Made by a program: the position numbers and the translations under genes. This document shows, in pieces, positions 56,063 to 64,000 of a DNA stretch of 64,000 nucleotides. Below the pieces are notes generated by a model, which was not told the origin of the DNA, made no database searches, and saw only the letters and a list, made by a program, of their open reading frames with translations. Origin of the DNA: Gammaproteobacteria bacterium (GTDB taxonomy: Bacteria > Pseudomonadota > Gammaproteobacteria > Pseudomonadales > Ketobacteraceae); contig JABLXQ010000001.1 in assembly GCA_013178375.1 (NCBI GenBank), positions 1-64,000 of the forward strand, written 5' to 3'. Within the stretch, counting starts at the first letter, position 1; every line of letters begins with the position of its first letter.

Positions 56063-58177
56063 GTGCAAACAGTTGAAACCCTTATAGAAAAACTTCACTA
56101 TCTGCCGCCGGAAGTGGCAGAGGACGTGCGTCGCGCCTATTACTTCGCCGAGCAGGCCCACGAAGGCCAGTATCGCCGCAGCGGCGATCCCTACATTATT
56201 CATCCCCTGGCCGTTTCCAAGATCCTCGCCGACATGCACATGGATGCGCAGAGCCTGCAGGCCGCGCTGCTGCATGACGTCATTGAGGACACCCACGTCT
56301 CCAAGGAAGCCCTCACCGACGCCTTCGGCTCCATCGTCGCCGACCTGGTGGACGGTGTGTCCAAAATCGGCGCCATCAAATTCGAATCCAAGGCCGAAGC
56401 CCAGGCGGAAAACTTCCGCAAGATGGTGCTGGCCATGACGAAAGACATTCGCGTGGTGCTGGTGAAGCTGGCGGACCGCCTGCACAACATGCGCACCCTG
56501 GGCGTGCTGCATCCGCAGAAGCGCCGCCGCATCGCCATTGAAACGCTGGAAATCTACGCGCCGATTGCCAACCGCCTGGGCATGAACAATATCCGGGTGG
56601 AACTGGAAGACCTCTGCTTCACCCACATGTACCCCATGCGTTCCGCGCGCATCAAGAAAGCGATCAAGGCCGCCCGTGGCAATCGCAAGGACATGGTGAC
56701 GAAAATCCAGGATGCCGTTACCAACCGCATCGCCCGCGACGGCCTCACCGCCCGCGTGATGGGGCGCGAAAAACACCTGTACAGCATCTACAGCAAGATG
56801 AAAACCCAGCGCAAACCGTTCAACGAGATCATGGACGTGTACGGTTTCCGCATCGTCGTCGATTCGGTGGATATGTGTTATCGCGTGCTGGGCGCCGTGC
56901 ACAATTTATATAAACCGGTGCCGGGCCGCTTCAAGGATTACATCGCGATTCCCAAAGCCAACGGCTATCAATCGTTGCACACCACGCTGATCGGTATGAA
57001 CGGCGTACCCATCGAAATCCAGATCCGCACCGAAGACATGGAAGCGATGGCGAACAACGGCATCGCGGCGCACTGGCTGTATAAATCCGATCCCGATCCG
57101 GCGGGCGGCGCGCAGAATCGTGCGAAGGAATGGCTGAAAGGCTTGCTGGAAATGCAGCAGCGCGCCGGCAACTCGCTGGAATTCATTGAAACCGTGAAGA
57201 TCGACCTGTTCCCGGACGAGGTCTATGTATTCACACCCAAGGGCCATATTCTGGAATTGCCTTCGGGCGCGACGCCGGTGGACTTCGCCTACGCCGTGCA
57301 TACCGATGTGGGCAACAGCTGTGTCGCGGCGCGGCTGGATCACCGTCTGGTGCCCTTGAGCACGCCAATCCAGAGCGGCCAGACCATCAAGATCATTACC
57401 GCCCCCGGCGCCTGCCCCAATCCGGCCTGGCTCAGTTTCGTCACCACGGCGAAAGCCCGCGCCAACATCCGCCACTATCTGAAAAACCAGCGCCGGTCCG
57501 AATCCGTTTCGCTGGGCCGGCGTCTGCTGGACAAGGCGCTGGGCTCGTTCGAGTTGAATCTGGATGCCATTCCCGAAGAACGCATCCGCCAGGCGCTGGA
57601 TGTATCCAGCCTCAAGACGCTGGATGATCTGCTGGAAGACATCGGCCTGGGCAACCAGATGGCGCAGATTGCCGCCCGCCGCCTGCTGCCGCTGACCCAG
57701 CAGGACACCGCTGCCGACAAGTCCAAATCGCCGCCGCTGGTGATCCGTGGCGCCGAAGGCATGATCATCAACCTGGCCAAGTGTTGCCGGCCGATTCCCG
57801 GCGATTCCGTGGTGGGGCATCTGAGTTCCGGTCGCGGCATGGTGATCCACCGCGACAACTGCAAGAACATCGCCACGGAAATGAAGGAAAATCCCGAGAA
57901 ATGCCTGTCGGTGGAATGGGCCGCCGATGCCGAGGGTGAATATTCCGTGGACCTGCGGGTGCAGATGGAAAACGAACGCGGCGCGCTGGCAGTGCTGGCG
58001 TCACTGATCTCGCAGATCGACGCCAATATCGAAACCATCAATCTGAAGGAAAAGGATGCCCATCTTTCCGTGGTGAGCTTGCGCATCACCGTGCGCAACC
58101 GCAAGCACCTGGCCCGTGCCATCCGCCGCATGCGCACACTGAAAGCGGTGAACAAGATCACGCGGATGCGCAACTGA
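56063..58177 (+). CDS. spoT: Bifunctional (p)ppGpp synthetase/hydrolase SpoT
   Basis: A 704-residue protein with an HD hydrolase domain (HD at 71-72, ED at 75-76 in LLHDVIEDTHVS), a RelA/SpoT synthetase domain (YSIYSKMKTQRKPFNEIMDV), a TGS domain (DEVYVFTPKGHILELPSGAT), a Zn-finger-like region (NLAKCCRPIPGDSVVGHL) and a C-terminal ACT domain. It balances (p)ppGpp during nutrient stress. The start is a GTG at 56063 with GAGGG upstream. It is followed by ridA 118 bp later. Confidence 0.96.
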   Translation: MQTVETLIEKLHYLPPEVAEDVRRAYYFAEQAHEGQYRRSGDPYIIHPLAVSKILADMHMDAQSLQAALLHDVIEDTHVSKEALTDAFGSIVADLVDGVSKIGAIKFESKAEAQAENFRKMVLAMTKDIRVVLVKLADRLHNMRTLGVLHPQKRRRIAIETLEIYAPIANRLGMNNIRVELEDLCFTHMYPMRSARIKKAIKAARGNRKDMVTKIQDAVTNRIARDGLTARVMGREKHLYSIYSKMKTQRKPFNEIMDVYGFRIVVDSVDMCYRVLGAVHNLYKPVPGRFKDYIAIPKANGYQSLHTTLIGMNGVPIEIQIRTEDMEAMANNGIAAHWLYKSDPDPAGGAQNRAKEWLKGLLEMQQRAGNSLEFIETVKIDLFPDEVYVFTPKGHILELPSGATPVDFAYAVHTDVGNSCVAARLDHRLVPLSTPIQSGQTIKIITAPGACPNPAWLSFVTTAKARANIRHYLKNQRRSESVSLGRRLLDKALGSFELNLDAIPEERIRQALDVSSLKTLDDLLEDIGLGNQMAQIAARRLLPLTQQDTAADKSKSPPLVIRGAEGMIINLAKCCRPIPGDSVVGHLSSGRGMVIHRDNCKNIATEMKENPEKCLSVEWAADAEGEYSVDLRVQMENERGALAVLASLISQIDANIETINLKEKDAHLSVVSLRITVRNRKHLARAIRRMRTLKAVNKITRMRN

Positions 58178-58295
58178 CGCCTCGCGCATCAGGCTAATTC
58201 CGGCATCTGTTCGACCCGAAACACGCATCCCCTTTCTGTTGTCCGACCATTTTTAGCTGAACCATTTTGATTTGAAGACGTTCAAGGAGCCGTTC

Positions 58296-58685
58296 ATGAG
58301 CAAGCGCGAAATCATTTCCACCGACAAGGCACCCAAGGCCATCGGTACCTATTCCCAGGCCGTGAAAGTCGGCAGCACCGTGTATCTGTCCGGCCAGATT
58401 CCGCTGGACCCGGCAACCATGACCATGGTGGATTCCGGCATGGAAGCGAGCATCGTGCGTGTGTTCGAAAATCTGAAAGCGGTGGCGGAAGCGGCCGGTG
58501 GCTCGCTGCAGGATGTGGCCAAGCTGAATATTTTTCTCACCGATCTGAGTCATTTCGCGCTGGTGAATGAAGTGATGGCGCGTTATTTCCAGCAGCCATA
58601 TCCGGCGCGGGCGGCCATCGGCGTTGCCTCGCTGCCGAAAGGCGCGCAAGTGGAAATGGACGCGGTGCTGGAACTGGGTGCCTGA
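58296..58685 (+). CDS. ridA: RidA family 2-iminopropanoate deaminase
   Basis: A 129-residue protein: [39 protein letters not shown], then [20 protein letters not shown] and [20 protein letters not shown] with the conserved Arg that holds the substrate carboxylate. RidA hydrolyses reactive enamine/imine intermediates from PLP enzymes. ATG 58296 has AAGGAG upstream. It lies between spoT and polA; spoT-ridA is a known pair. Confidence 0.93.
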   Translation: MSKREIISTDKAPKAIGTYSQAVKVGSTVYLSGQIPLDPATMTMVDSGMEASIVRVFENLKAVAEAAGGSLQDVAKLNIFLTDLSHFALVNEVMARYFQQPYPARAAIGVASLPKGAQVEMDAVLELGA

Positions 58686-58691
58686 ACTGCC

Positions 58692-61442
58692 ATGGCCTCC
58701 AAACCTCCCCTGATACTCGTCGACGGTTCCTCCTATCTGTACCGGGCCTTTCATGCGTTGCCGCCGCTCACCACGTCGAAAGGCCAGCCCACCGGCGCCA
58801 TCAAGGGCGTGCTCAACATGCTGCAAAAGCTGATCAAGGATTACCAGCCCGAGCACATGGCGGTAGTGTTTGACGCCAAGGGAAAAACCTTCCGCGACGA
58901 TCTGTATCCGGAATACAAATCCCACCGCCCGCCGATGCCGGACGATCTGCGTTCGCAGGTGGAACCGCTGCATACGGCCATTCGCGCCATGGGTTTGCCA
59001 CTGCTGATCATCGACGACGTTGAGGCGGACGATGTCATCGGTACCCTGTGCACGCAAGCCACGCAACAGGGCATCGACGTTATCGTCTCCACCGGCGACA
59101 AGGACATGGCACAGCTGGTGAATGATCACATCACCCTGATCAACACCATGAACGATTCCGTCATGAACCGTGACGGCGTGATCGAAAAATTCGGCGTGGC
59201 GCCGGAGCAGATCATCGACTACCTGACCCTGGTGGGCGACAGCGTCGACAACATTCCCGGCGTACCGAAATGCGGGCCGAAAACCGCGGTGAAATGGCTG
59301 CAGGAATACGGTTCGCTGGATGGCGTGATCGCCAACGCCGACAACATCAAGGGCAAGGTGGGCGAGAATCTGAAAGAAAGCCTGCACTTCCTGCCACTGT
59401 CAAAGCAGCTCGCCACCATCAAGCTGGATGTCGAACTGGAACAAAAACCGCAGGATCTGAAAATCAATCCGCCGGACAAGGAAAAGCTGTTCGAGCTGTA
59501 CAAGGAACTGGAATTCAAGGGCTGGATTGCGGAGTTGTCGGGGCAGGTGAAATCAGCTCCCGCACCAGCCGGCATCACGACTGATGATCTGTTTTCCGGC
59601 GAAGCAACCGCGAGCGATTCCCCTGCGCCCGCCAATCATGAATATCAATGCATTCTCACCGAAGCCGATTTCAATGCCTGGCTGGAACAATTAAAAAACT
59701 GCGCCGCTTTTTCCTTCGACACCGAAACCACCAGCCTCAATTACATGGATGCCGAACTGGTGGGTCTGTCGTTCAGCATTGAAGCGGGAAAAGCGGCCTA
59801 CGTGCCAGTGGCACACGACTATCCCGGCGCACCGGATCAACTGAATCGCGACTGGGTGCTGCAACAGCTCAAACCCTTGCTGGAGGCAGAAACGCCGAAA
59901 AAAATCGGCCAGAACCTGAAGTACGACAAAAGTGTGCTGGCGCGCTACGACATTCATATTCACGGCATCGGCTGGGACACCATGCTGGAATCCTACGTCG
60001 TCGATTCCACCGCCACCCGGCACGACATGGACAGCCTGGCGCTGAAATACCTGGGCCACAAAACCATTGCGTTTGAAGACATCGCCGGCAAGGGTGCCAA
60101 GCAGCTCACCTTCAACCAGATCGCAATCGAACAAGCCAGCGAATATGCGGCTGAAGATGCCGACATCACCCTGCGCCTGCATCAAACCCTGTGGCCGCAA
60201 CTGGAAGATCAGGCATCACTGCGCAAGGTGTTCGAGGAAATCGAAATGCCGCTGCTGCCGGTGCTGTCGCGCATCGAACGCACTGGCGTGTTGATCGACA
60301 CCCACATGCTGCGTCTGCAGAGCCAGCAGCTGGCCAAACGCATGCTGGAACTGGAGCAGGAAGCCTACGCCATTGCCGGTCAGCCGTTCAATCTCGGCTC
60401 GCCCAAACAGCTGGGTGAAATCCTGTTTGAAAAACTTGGCATTCCCGTATTGCAGAAAACACCGACCGGGCAACCTTCAACCGCGGAACCGGTACTCGCC
60501 GAACTGGCACTGGATTACCCGCTGCCGAAAGTGCTGATGGAATATCGTGGGCTGAGCAAACTCAAATCCACCTACACCGATAAATTGCCCGAGCTGATCA
60601 ATCATCGCAGTGGCCGCGTGCACACGTCCTATCAGCAGGCGGTGGCCGCAACAGGACGCCTGTCTTCCACCGATCCCAACCTGCAGAATATTCCCGTGCG
60701 CACGGAAGAAGGCCGCCGCATCCGCCAGGCCTTTATCGCACAGAAAAACTGCAAGCTGGTGGCGGCGGATTATTCCCAGATCGAACTGCGCATTATGGCG
60801 CATCTGTCCGGCGACGACAGTCTGCTCAACGCGTTCAAGAAAGGACTCGACATTCACAAGGCCACGGCCGCGGAAGTGATGGGCGTTGCCATCGATGACG
60901 TTACCCACGACATGCGTCGCAACGCGAAAGCGGTGAATTTCGGTTTGATCTACGGCATGTCGGCTTTTGGTCTGGCGAAACAGCTGGGCATCGGCCGCAA
61001 GGAAGCGCAGGAATATATCGACCGTTATTTCGAGCGTTATCCCGGCGTGCATCGCTACATGGAAAATATCCGCGCCACTGCTGCGCATCAGGGTTATGTG
61101 GAAACCCTGTTTGGCCGTCGTCTGTATCTGCCGGAAATCAATTCCAAAAATGTGCCGCGTCGCCAGGCCGCCGAACGCACGGCGATTAACGCGCCCATGC
61201 AGGGCTCCGCTGCTGACATTATCAAGCGCGCCATGATTGCGGTGGATGGCTGGATACAAAAAGATCAGCTGCAATCCCGCATGATCATGCAGGTGCACGA
61301 CGAGCTGGTACTGGAAGTACCTGAGCAGGAATTGCCCATTGTGCAGAAAAAATTGCCAGAACTGATGCAAAACGCCGCCGTGTTAACAGTGCCCTTGCTT
61401 GTTGAAGTTGGAGTAGGGGATAATTGGGATCAAGCTCATTAG
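58692..61442 (+). CDS. polA: DNA polymerase I
   Basis: A 916-residue polymerase. N-terminal 5'-3' exonuclease (~1-290; LILVDGSSYLYRAFHALPPL), an active 3'-5' proofreading domain with FSFDTETTSLNY and YAAEDADITLRL, and the polymerase domain with DYSQIELRIMAHLSGD, RRNAKAVNFGLIYGMSAFGL and QVHDELVLEV. Length equals typical Pseudomonas PolA. It starts 6 bp after ridA. A C-rich motif repeated in the putative sRNA lies just after its stop codon. Confidence 0.97.
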   Translation: MASKPPLILVDGSSYLYRAFHALPPLTTSKGQPTGAIKGVLNMLQKLIKDYQPEHMAVVFDAKGKTFRDDLYPEYKSHRPPMPDDLRSQVEPLHTAIRAMGLPLLIIDDVEADDVIGTLCTQATQQGIDVIVSTGDKDMAQLVNDHITLINTMNDSVMNRDGVIEKFGVAPEQIIDYLTLVGDSVDNIPGVPKCGPKTAVKWLQEYGSLDGVIANADNIKGKVGENLKESLHFLPLSKQLATIKLDVELEQKPQDLKINPPDKEKLFELYKELEFKGWIAELSGQVKSAPAPAGITTDDLFSGEATASDSPAPANHEYQCILTEADFNAWLEQLKNCAAFSFDTETTSLNYMDAELVGLSFSIEAGKAAYVPVAHDYPGAPDQLNRDWVLQQLKPLLEAETPKKIGQNLKYDKSVLARYDIHIHGIGWDTMLESYVVDSTATRHDMDSLALKYLGHKTIAFEDIAGKGAKQLTFNQIAIEQASEYAAEDADITLRLHQTLWPQLEDQASLRKVFEEIEMPLLPVLSRIERTGVLIDTHMLRLQSQQLAKRMLELEQEAYAIAGQPFNLGSPKQLGEILFEKLGIPVLQKTPTGQPSTAEPVLAELALDYPLPKVLMEYRGLSKLKSTYTDKLPELINHRSGRVHTSYQQAVAATGRLSSTDPNLQNIPVRTEEGRRIRQAFIAQKNCKLVAADYSQIELRIMAHLSGDDSLLNAFKKGLDIHKATAAEVMGVAIDDVTHDMRRNAKAVNFGLIYGMSAFGLAKQLGIGRKEAQEYIDRYFERYPGVHRYMENIRATAAHQGYVETLFGRRLYLPEINSKNVPRRQAAERTAINAPMQGSAADIIKRAMIAVDGWIQKDQLQSRMIMQVHDELVLEVPEQELPIVQKKLPELMQNAAVLTVPLLVEVGVGDNWDQAH

Positions 61443-61560
61443 GTTAGGCAATCCCCCAATGTTGCCGGTGCCGGTGGGCTTATATAACCAGAAAAAAAGA
61501 TGAAGGATCGTCTGCCGAACCTCAACGGCCTAAAAAAGGAAAAAATTTTCCACTCTTGGT

Positions 61561-61588
61561 GAACTTTTTCCAGCACCGGCCGTCTCAA
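61561..61588 (+). promoter_or_regulatory. Sigma-E/AlgU (sigma-22) type promoter
   Basis: GAACTT (61561-61566), a 16-bp spacer and TCTCAA (61583-61588) match the envelope-stress sigma factor consensus (GAACTT-N16-17-TCTnA). Transcription would start near 61594-61596, at the head of the predicted sRNA. Confidence 0.7.
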
Positions 61589-61593
61589 TTCAT

Positions 61594-61706
61594 GAAGCTA
61601 AGGCAGCAATCCCCAATCAGCCGATTCTTCGGCTACAGCAAACCGGCTTTCCCCCAAGAGCCGGACCCTGACCGGTAGTTCGCCCCAAGACTACCGGTCT
61701 TTTTTT
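61594..61706 (+). ncRNA. Predicted small RNA in the Spot42/ErsA position
   Basis: From the promoter start to the U-tract about 113 nt. It folds into three hairpins: 61619-61634 (stem AGCCGA/TCGGCT, loop TTCT), 61643-61664 (stem CCGGCT/AGCCGG, loop TTCCCCCAAG), and the terminator 61670-61699 (10-bp stem GACCGGTAGT/ACTACCGGTC, loop with CCCC) followed by seven T. The 5' part carries GCAATCCCCAAT (61606-61617). C-rich loops suit pairing with G-rich ribosome sites. In E. coli spf and in Pseudomonas the sigma-22-dependent ErsA occupy the polA-engB gap. Homology to either was not tested. Confidence 0.72.
61670..61706 (+). terminator. Rho-independent terminator of the predicted sRNA
   Basis: GACCGGTAGT (61670-61679) pairs perfectly with ACTACCGGTC (61690-61699) around a 10-nt loop; seven T follow (61700-61706). 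It would define the sRNA 3' end. Confidence 0.85.
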
Positions 61707-61796
61707 GCCTGCGATTTGGCTCTCCCCTGCTTTCAGCGCTTTATCCCCACATCTTTTCAAACAGAACATCAAATAGGCCACCCAAACTCCGGCCAC

Positions 61797-61832
61797 AAAA
61801 AAAGCCCGCCGATCTGCATCGCGCGGGCTTTT
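61797..61832 (-). terminator. Rho-independent terminator of engB
   Basis: On the minus strand GCCCGC (61828-61823) pairs with GCGGGC (61809-61804), extended by flanking A/T pairs, and is followed by seven T. It ends the engB transcript 17 bp after its stop. The A-rich other side could also act on plus-strand transcripts. Confidence 0.8.
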
Positions 61833-61848
61833 CTGAATTCCGGAAACC

Positions 61849-62481
61849 TTATCCTTCGACGACCGGATCCTCATAGCCAAACCAGCTGGCCAGCACCTCG
61901 CGCGCCTCGTCCACCCCGGTTTTGTCGTGGGACGAAAACAGCTGGGCGGTAATATGGTCGCCCAGGGGCTTGATCTCCTTGCGCACCGCCTGCAGGGAAT
62001 TGGCGGCGGGGCCACGATTGAGCTTGTCGCACTTGCTCAGCAGGATATGCACCCGCATCTGGTGGTGCTGGGCCCAGTCCAGCATCATGCGGTCGAACTC
62101 CTTCAGCGGATGACGGGAATCCATCACCAGGAACAGCCCCGCCAGGCATTCGCGCTTTTCCAGGTACTCGCCCATGTGCTTCTGCCACTCCAGTTTCAGC
62201 TGCTCGGGTACCTGGGCGTAGCCATAGCCCGGCAGGTCCACCAGCTTCCATTCATCGTTGATGTAGAAGAAGTTGATCAGCTGGGTGCGGCCGGGGGTTT
62301 TACTGGTGCGGGCCAGTTTGCCCTGGTCCGCCAGGGTATTGAGGGCACTGGACTTGCCGGAGTTGGAGCGACCGGCAAAGGCGATTTCGATCCCCTGTTC
62401 CGGCGGGCAATGCTTGAGGTCAGGCGCGCTCAGTTCGAAGCGGGCCTGGCGCAGCAGGGCGGTAAAGGTCTTCAGATTCAT
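61849..62481 (-). CDS. engB: Ribosome biogenesis GTP-binding protein YihA/YsxC
   Basis: A 210-residue TrmE-Era-like GTPase needed for 50S assembly. G1 is [10 protein letters not shown]3 is [11 protein letters not shown] and G4 is SKCDKLNRG. The N-terminus [20 protein letters not shown] is typical. ATG 62481 was chosen; codons back to 62535 are Pro-rich and not family-like. It lies opposite polA with the predicted sRNA in between, as spf/ersA loci do. Divergent from the cytochrome gene. Confidence 0.95.
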   Translation of the reverse strand: MNLKTFTALLRQARFELSAPDLKHCPPEQGIEIAFAGRSNSGKSSALNTLADQGKLARTSKTPGRTQLINFFYINDEWKLVDLPGYGYAQVPEQLKLEWQKHMGEYLEKRECLAGLFLVMDSRHPLKEFDRMMLDWAQHHQMRVHILLSKCDKLNRGPAANSLQAVRKEIKPLGDHITAQLFSSHDKTGVDEAREVLASWFGYEDPVVEG

Positions 62482-62574
62482 GGGCGGGGGTGACCGTCGG
62501 GGAGGAAGTGGCGGGCATTGTCGCCAATAAGGCATGACCGGTAAAGGAGATTACCGCTCGCCGAGGGTTTGGGA

Positions 62575-62580
62575 TATAAT
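62575..62580 (+). promoter_or_regulatory. -10 box upstream of cytochrome c5 gene
   Basis: TATAAT 136 bp before the cytochrome ATG, in the divergent region with engB. No good -35 is seen; the long leader contains no structure I recognise. Confidence 0.4.
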
Positions 62581-62715
62581 CGCCGGGTTTTTTGTGAGCG
62601 CTTTCAACGCCGGCGCTTTGGGTTCGAGTGAGAGAGGGTTCCCCCGGGAACCGAGCCGCCCCCGGCAGCCGATCCGGGTAACCGATTTCGACGAGTATCT
62701 GACAAGGGTTCAACT

Positions 62716-63009
62716 ATGAAACGACTGATGTTTGCTTCCACCGTTCTGGCCATGGGTTTAGCTGTTTCCGCTCAGGCGTCCGAGCCACCCGCCAAATACA
62801 ATATGTATTGCATCGCCTGCCACGGCACCGGCGCTGCCGGCGCACCCAAGGTTGGCGACAAGGCTGCCTGGGAACCCCGCATGGTCGTGGGCATCGATGG
62901 CCTGGTAGCCAGCGCCAAGAAAGGCAAGAACGCCATGCCGCCCATGGGTCTGTGCAATGACTGCACCGACGCGGAAATGAAGCAACTCATCGAATACATG
63001 ACCAAATAA
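62716..63009 (+). CDS. Cytochrome c5-like monohaem protein
   Basis: A 97-residue periplasmic cytochrome. It has a signal peptide (MKRLMFASTVLAMGLAVSAQ), haem motif CIACH, the axial Met in NAMPPMGLC and the Cys pair CNDC, which forms the disulfide typical of cytochrome c5. It should carry electrons to terminal oxidases or other partners. It precedes the dihaem cytochrome c4 gene by 45 bp, so both are likely co-expressed. Confidence 0.93.
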   Translation: MKRLMFASTVLAMGLAVSAQASEPPAKYNMYCIACHGTGAAGAPKVGDKAAWEPRMVVGIDGLVASAKKGKNAMPPMGLCNDCTDAEMKQLIEYMTK

Positions 63010-63054
63010 CCGGCCAGCGCCCGCTTTCCGCTTTTGCATAACAGGAATCTCACT

Positions 63055-63693
63055 ATGAAATTGGTAGCAAAGACGCTGATGATGGCTGCGTTGTTCGGAG
63101 GAGCCGTCAATCTGGCCCAGGCCGCAGGCGATGCCACGGCGGGTCAGGCCAAGGCTGCTGTCTGTGGCGCCTGCCACGGAGCCGACGGCAACAGTATGGT
63201 ACCCAACTTTCCCAAGCTGGCAGGTCAGGGCCAGGCGTATCTGGTCAAACAGATGCAGGACATCAAGAGCGGCGCCCGCCAGGTACCGGAAATGGCCGGC
63301 ATTACCCCTGGCCTGAGTGACCAGGACATGGCCGATCTGGCCGCCTACTACGCCGGTCAGAAGGCGCAAGTGGGAGCTGCCGATCCTGCGCTGGTGGAGC
63401 TGGGCCAGAAGCTGTATCGCGGTGGCAGCGCGGAAGCGGGCGTCACTGCCTGTGCCGCGTGCCACGGCGCCAACGGCCTGGGTATGCCGGAAGCCGGGTT
63501 CCCGGCCCTCTCCGGCCAGCACGCGACCTATATCGAGACCCAGCTGAAGGCATTCCGCGCCGCCGGCCGGGAAGATGCCGAAGGCAAGCGTCGCACCAAC
63601 GATGGCGAATCCAAGATGATGCAGGCCACCGCGGCCCGCCTCAGCGACAACGACATCAAGGCGCTGTCCAGCTACCTCAACGGGCTGCACTGA
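63055..63693 (+). CDS. Cytochrome c4 (dihaem)
   Basis: A 212-residue periplasmic protein with a signal peptide (MKLVAKTLMMAALFGGAVNL) and two haem-binding halves: CGACH with GNSMVPNFPKLAGQG, and CAACH with GLGMPEAGFPALSGQH. This tandem structure is that of cytochrome c4, an electron donor to oxidases. ATG 63055 was preferred over upstream codons on the basis of the signal peptide. In Pseudomonas the same cytochrome precedes dsbA. Confidence 0.94.
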   Translation: MKLVAKTLMMAALFGGAVNLAQAAGDATAGQAKAAVCGACHGADGNSMVPNFPKLAGQGQAYLVKQMQDIKSGARQVPEMAGITPGLSDQDMADLAAYYAGQKAQVGAADPALVELGQKLYRGGSAEAGVTACAACHGANGLGMPEAGFPALSGQHATYIETQLKAFRAAGREDAEGKRRTNDGESKMMQATAARLSDNDIKALSSYLNGLH

Positions 63694-63709
63694 GCCGATC
63701 CGGACCAAC

Positions 63710-63741
63710 AAAAAAGGCAGCCCGACGGCTGCCTTTTTTGT
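63710..63741 (+). terminator. Rho-independent terminator after cytochrome c4
   Basis: AAAAAGGCAGCC (about 63711-63722) pairs with GGCTGCCTTTTT (about 63727-63738) around CGAC, followed by T. It separates the cytochrome transcript from dsbA. Confidence 0.85.
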
Positions 63742-63832
63742 TGCCGGCCTGGCCGGAACCTGCCGCGACCTGCCAGGGTCCATGTTATACACTCCTGCTT
63801 CCAACAAGATCACCGAAAAAAGGACATCGACC

Positions 63833-64000
63833 ATGAACAAGTTATCTGTCTGGCTGCCCCTGCTGGTACTGCTGCTGGGAATCCACTCCGCTGCCCGGGC
63901 GGAAGCATTTGTGGAGGGTACCGACTATGACGTGCTGGAACAGCCAGGCAGGGTGGCACTGCCGGACAAACTCGAGGTCCGTGAGTTCTTCTGGTTCGGT
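63833..64000 (+). CDS. dsbA: Thiol:disulfide interchange protein DsbA (3' end outside window)
   Basis: The first 56 codons of a gene that runs off the right edge. It has a signal peptide (MNKLSVWLPLLVLLLGIHSA, then ARA) and the mature start EAFVEGTDYDVLEQPGRVAL, followed by EVREFFWFG, directly before the expected CxxC. DsbA introduces disulfide bonds in the periplasm, which fits the c-type cytochromes next to it. AAGGA precedes ATG 63833. Confidence 0.88.
   Translation, partial: MNKLSVWLPLLVLLLGIHSAARAEAFVEGTDYDVLEQPGRVALPDKLEVREFFWFG

Larger units (their letters stand above)
61443..61848. other. 406-bp polA/engB intergenic region
   Basis: Holds GCAATCCCCCAAT (61448-61460) right after the polA stop, an AT-rich stretch with GGAAAAAATTTTCC near 61540, a sigma-E-type promoter, a predicted sRNA (61594-61706) that repeats the C-rich motif, about 90 bp without recognisable signals, and the engB terminator. 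No protein-coding frame is supported. Confidence 0.75.

Noticed and set aside
61617-62015. 132-codon minus-strand frame across the sRNA region and engB end
   Set aside because: Overlaps the real engB frame and runs through two terminators; no ribosome site or family features.

Overview
The window reads as chromosomal DNA of a GC-rich gammaproteobacterium related to, but not within, Pseudomonas (Pseudomonadales in the broad sense: Alcanivorax-, Ketobacter- or Cellvibrio-like groups are candidates). The basis is gene order remembered from Pseudomonas: oxyR-recG; coaD-ferredoxin-ggt-(small exported protein)-mutM; rpmB-rpmG; radC/coaBC-algC-argB; pyrE-rph/yicC-gmk-rpoZ-spoT-ridA; polA-engB-cytochromes-dsbA. 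I see no tRNA, rRNA, CRISPR array, prophage or insertion sequence, and no clear pseudogene. A TetR gene runs off the left edge and dsbA runs off the right edge.

Region 1 (1-10.2 kb) is the most accessory-looking part. It holds two MpaB/Lcp-type (DUF2236) haem-oxygenase-like genes, each divergent from its own TetR gene. Between them lie a molybdopterin oxidoreductase divergent from an AraC regulator, and a GNAT-unknown-GNAT cluster. FadH (2,4-dienoyl-CoA reductase) follows the second cassette. Region 2 (10.3-20 kb) is mostly signalling and redox: a tiny PCP-reductase-domain protein, a LOV-like PAS protein without the photoreactive Cys, a membrane Ser/Thr kinase, a YehS-like protein, a 7TM-DISM diguanylate cyclase, a lipoprotein esterase, a lactate/malate dehydrogenase-like protein and a nitroreductase.

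Region 3 (20-31 kb) has crcB with its DUF190 partner, an epimerase divergent from oxyR-recG, a DivK-like receiver followed by an ATP-grasp/LpxL/Nudix cluster, and a large GGDEF-EAL sensor. A 53-residue protein made of a signal peptide plus a C-terminal anchor has its own -10 box and terminator-like hairpin. Region 4 (31-38 kb) is coaD-fdx-ggt-mutM, then a hydantoinase-A-like gene and an EAL-HDOD protein.

Region 5 (38-64 kb) is a core block: ribosomal proteins L28/L33, a convergent hybrid kinase and LuxR regulator, radC, coaBC, algC with an N-terminal membrane sensor-like module, argB, slmA, creD, mtgA, pyrE-rph, yicC, gmk, rpoZ, spoT, ridA, polA, engB, cytochromes c5 and c4, and dsbA. Two non-coding elements stand out. 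One is a near-perfect 27-bp inverted repeat between rph and yicC. The other, between polA and engB, is a sigma-E/AlgU-type promoter followed by three hairpins and a strong terminator, which I read as a small RNA in the Spot42/ErsA position. If it is ErsA-like, its known Pseudomonas target (algC) lies in the same window.
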